DNA from: Burkholderiaceae bacterium
GTDB taxonomy: Bacteria > Pseudomonadota > Gammaproteobacteria > Burkholderiales > Burkholderiaceae_C
Length of the DNA stretch: 7,551 nucleotides
Direction of reading: 5' to 3'
NCBI GenBank assembly: GCA_029864165.1
Contig: JAOTTZ010000076.1
Location: forward strand, 1-7,551
Position numbers and translations under genes: made by a program. Under the pieces are notes generated by a model. The model was not told where the DNA came from, did no database searches, and saw only the letters and a program-made list of their open reading frames with translations. Positions 7,009 through 7,551 of the stretch are shown in pieces (the stretch's first letter is position 1; each line of letters starts with the position of its first letter).

Positions 7009-7085
7009 AGGGGAGTCGCCAAGTTGGTTAAGGCACCGGATTTTGATTCCGACATGCGAAGGTTCGAGTCCTTCCTCCCCTGCCA
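7009..7085 (+). tRNA. tRNA-Gln, anticodon TTG
   Basis: A full 77-base cloverleaf that reads CAA (and CAG by wobble) as glutamine. The acceptor stem is AGGGGAG (7009-7015) with CTCCCCT (7075-7081), followed by discriminator G7082 and an encoded CCA (7083-7085). The D-stem is GCC/GGC (7018-7020, 7032-7034) with the GG pair in the loop. The anticodon loop TTTTGAT (7041-7047) carries TTG at 7043-7045. The T-stem GAAGG/CCTTC encloses TTCGAGT. The anticodon stem has one mismatch, C7036 against A7052 (positions 27 and 43), where many relatives have a C-G pair. The first pair is A-T rather than the T-A of E. coli tRNA-Gln. No promoter of its own is clear, so it may be transcribed with ispE. The tRNA-Gln-prs order is conserved in betaproteobacteria. 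Confidence 0.96.
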
Positions 7086-7094
7086 CCCTCTATG

Positions 7095-7120
7095 ACTTGG
7101 GGCACGCTCGCGACCCCAGT
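7095..7120 (+). terminator. Hairpin after tRNA-Gln, weak terminator candidate
   Basis: ACT-T-GGGG (7095-7102) can pair with CCCCAGT (7114-7120): a seven-pair stem with one bulged T and an 11-base loop. It is followed by CGGTTTG, a poor T-tract, so termination would be weak. It could instead help tRNA 3' processing or form part of the prs leader. The call is by eye without energy calculation. Confidence 0.3.
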
Positions 7121-7147
7121 CGGTTTGTAAGTGCAAAGCGCCTCAGC

Positions 7148-7152
7148 GGAGA
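7148..7152 (+). promoter_or_regulatory. Shine-Dalgarno site that sets the prs start
   Basis: GGAGA lies four to five bases before the GTG at 7157. The in-frame ATG at 7172 would be about 20 bases away, which is too far, so the GTG start is favoured. It adds five residues before MLFTGNAN, which suits the short N-terminal extensions seen in this family. Confidence 0.55.
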
Positions 7153-7156
7153 AATC

Positions 7157-7551
7157 GTGCTCTTCAATACCATGCTTTTCACTGGCAATGCCAACCGAGC
7201 GCTGTCGCAGGAGATTGCGACGCACATCGGTATCGAGCTAGGCAAAGCCAAGGTCGCTCGCTTTTCCGACGGTGAAGTAGACGTCGAAATTCAGCAGAAT
7301 GTTCGGGCACGCGATATTTTTGTCTTGCAGTCCACTTGCGCACCCACCAACGAGCACGTGATGGAACTGTGCATCATTGTCGATGCACTCAAACGTGCCT
7401 CAGCGCGGCGCGTTACCGCGGTCATGCCCTACTTCGGTTATGCGCGGCAGGATCGCAGACCGCGCTCGACGCGAGTGCCTATCAGCGCCAAGGTGGTCGC
7501 CAACATGCTAGAAGCGGTGGGCGTCGAGAGGCTGCTGACCATGGATTTGCA
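7157..7551 (+). CDS. prs: Ribose-phosphate pyrophosphokinase (PRPP synthetase), 5' part; 3' end outside window
   Basis: Prs makes PRPP from ribose 5-phosphate and ATP, supplying purine, pyrimidine, histidine, tryptophan and NAD synthesis. The 131 visible residues are the N-terminal part of a protein usually about 315 long. They show LFTGNAN (7-13), the adenine-binding RFSDGE (35-40), [20 protein letters not shown] (48-67), and [11 protein letters not shown] (91-101), where Arg97 and Gln98 contact ATP, followed by the flexible stretch up to [13 protein letters not shown] (106-118). The frame stays open to the last base and ends in a partial codon. The PRPP-binding loop lies beyond the window. 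I take GTG at 7157 as start because of the nearby GGAGA. The gene follows tRNA-Gln by 71 bases, which hold a hairpin and no clear promoter. Confidence 0.95.
   Translation, partial: MLFNTMLFTGNANRALSQEIATHIGIELGKAKVARFSDGEVDVEIQQNVRARDIFVLQSTCAPTNEHVMELCIIVDALKRASARRVTAVMPYFGYARQDRRPRSTRVPISAKVVANMLEAVGVERLLTMDL

Noticed and set aside
7009..7085. The tRNA-Gln 3' end as an integration site.
   Set aside because: No integrase, direct repeat of the tRNA end or foreign-looking sequence is present; prs follows in the usual conserved order.
1..7551. A hidden mobile element, CRISPR array, toxin-antitoxin pair or defence system.
   Set aside because: Genes fill nearly all of the window, every gap is 100 bases or less, and each gene of length belongs to a known housekeeping family; no spaced repeats or transposase motifs were seen.

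Overview
The window is a G+C-rich (by eye about 60%) stretch of bacterial chromosome that carries only conserved housekeeping genes. Protein motifs and gene order point to a betaproteobacterium, most likely Burkholderiales and perhaps close to Alcaligenaceae. The main pointers are a DUF4845 gene between lepB and rnc, a mutM-TPR-lolB-ispE-tRNA-Gln-prs block, and the sequence style of LepB, IspE and DUF4845. Placement below the class level is inference from remembered sequences, not from a search.

Layout. Block 1 (bases 1-2617, + strand) is the 3' part of lepB, a small DUF4845 membrane protein, rnc and era. This looks like one operon, joining the general protein-export signal peptidase with RNase III and the ribosome-assembly GTPase Era. 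rnc and era overlap at their stop and start codons. A convergent junction of 51 bases (2618-2668) follows. Block 2 has mutM on the minus strand (2669-3484) and, divergent from it across 100 bases, a + strand cluster: a 637-residue TPR protein, lolB and ispE. Each of these genes overlaps the next by four bases. A complete tRNA-Gln (anticodon TTG) and the 5' part of prs close the window.

The genes serve unrelated but central needs. lepB and lolB act in the cell envelope (signal-peptide cleavage; lipoprotein insertion into the outer membrane). rnc and era act in rRNA processing and 30S assembly. mutM repairs oxidised guanine. ispE makes isoprenoid precursors and prs makes PRPP. The TPR gene sits where Pseudomonas carries lbcA (adaptor of the CtpA protease), which suggests an envelope role.

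I see no mobile element, CRISPR array, phage gene or defence system, and no clear case for a new system. The points worth a second look are small: the ambiguous N-terminus of the TPR protein, a prepilin-like but altered N-terminus in the DUF4845 protein, a mismatched anticodon stem in the tRNA, a possibly leaderless mutM, and the era/mutM join where recO would usually lie.
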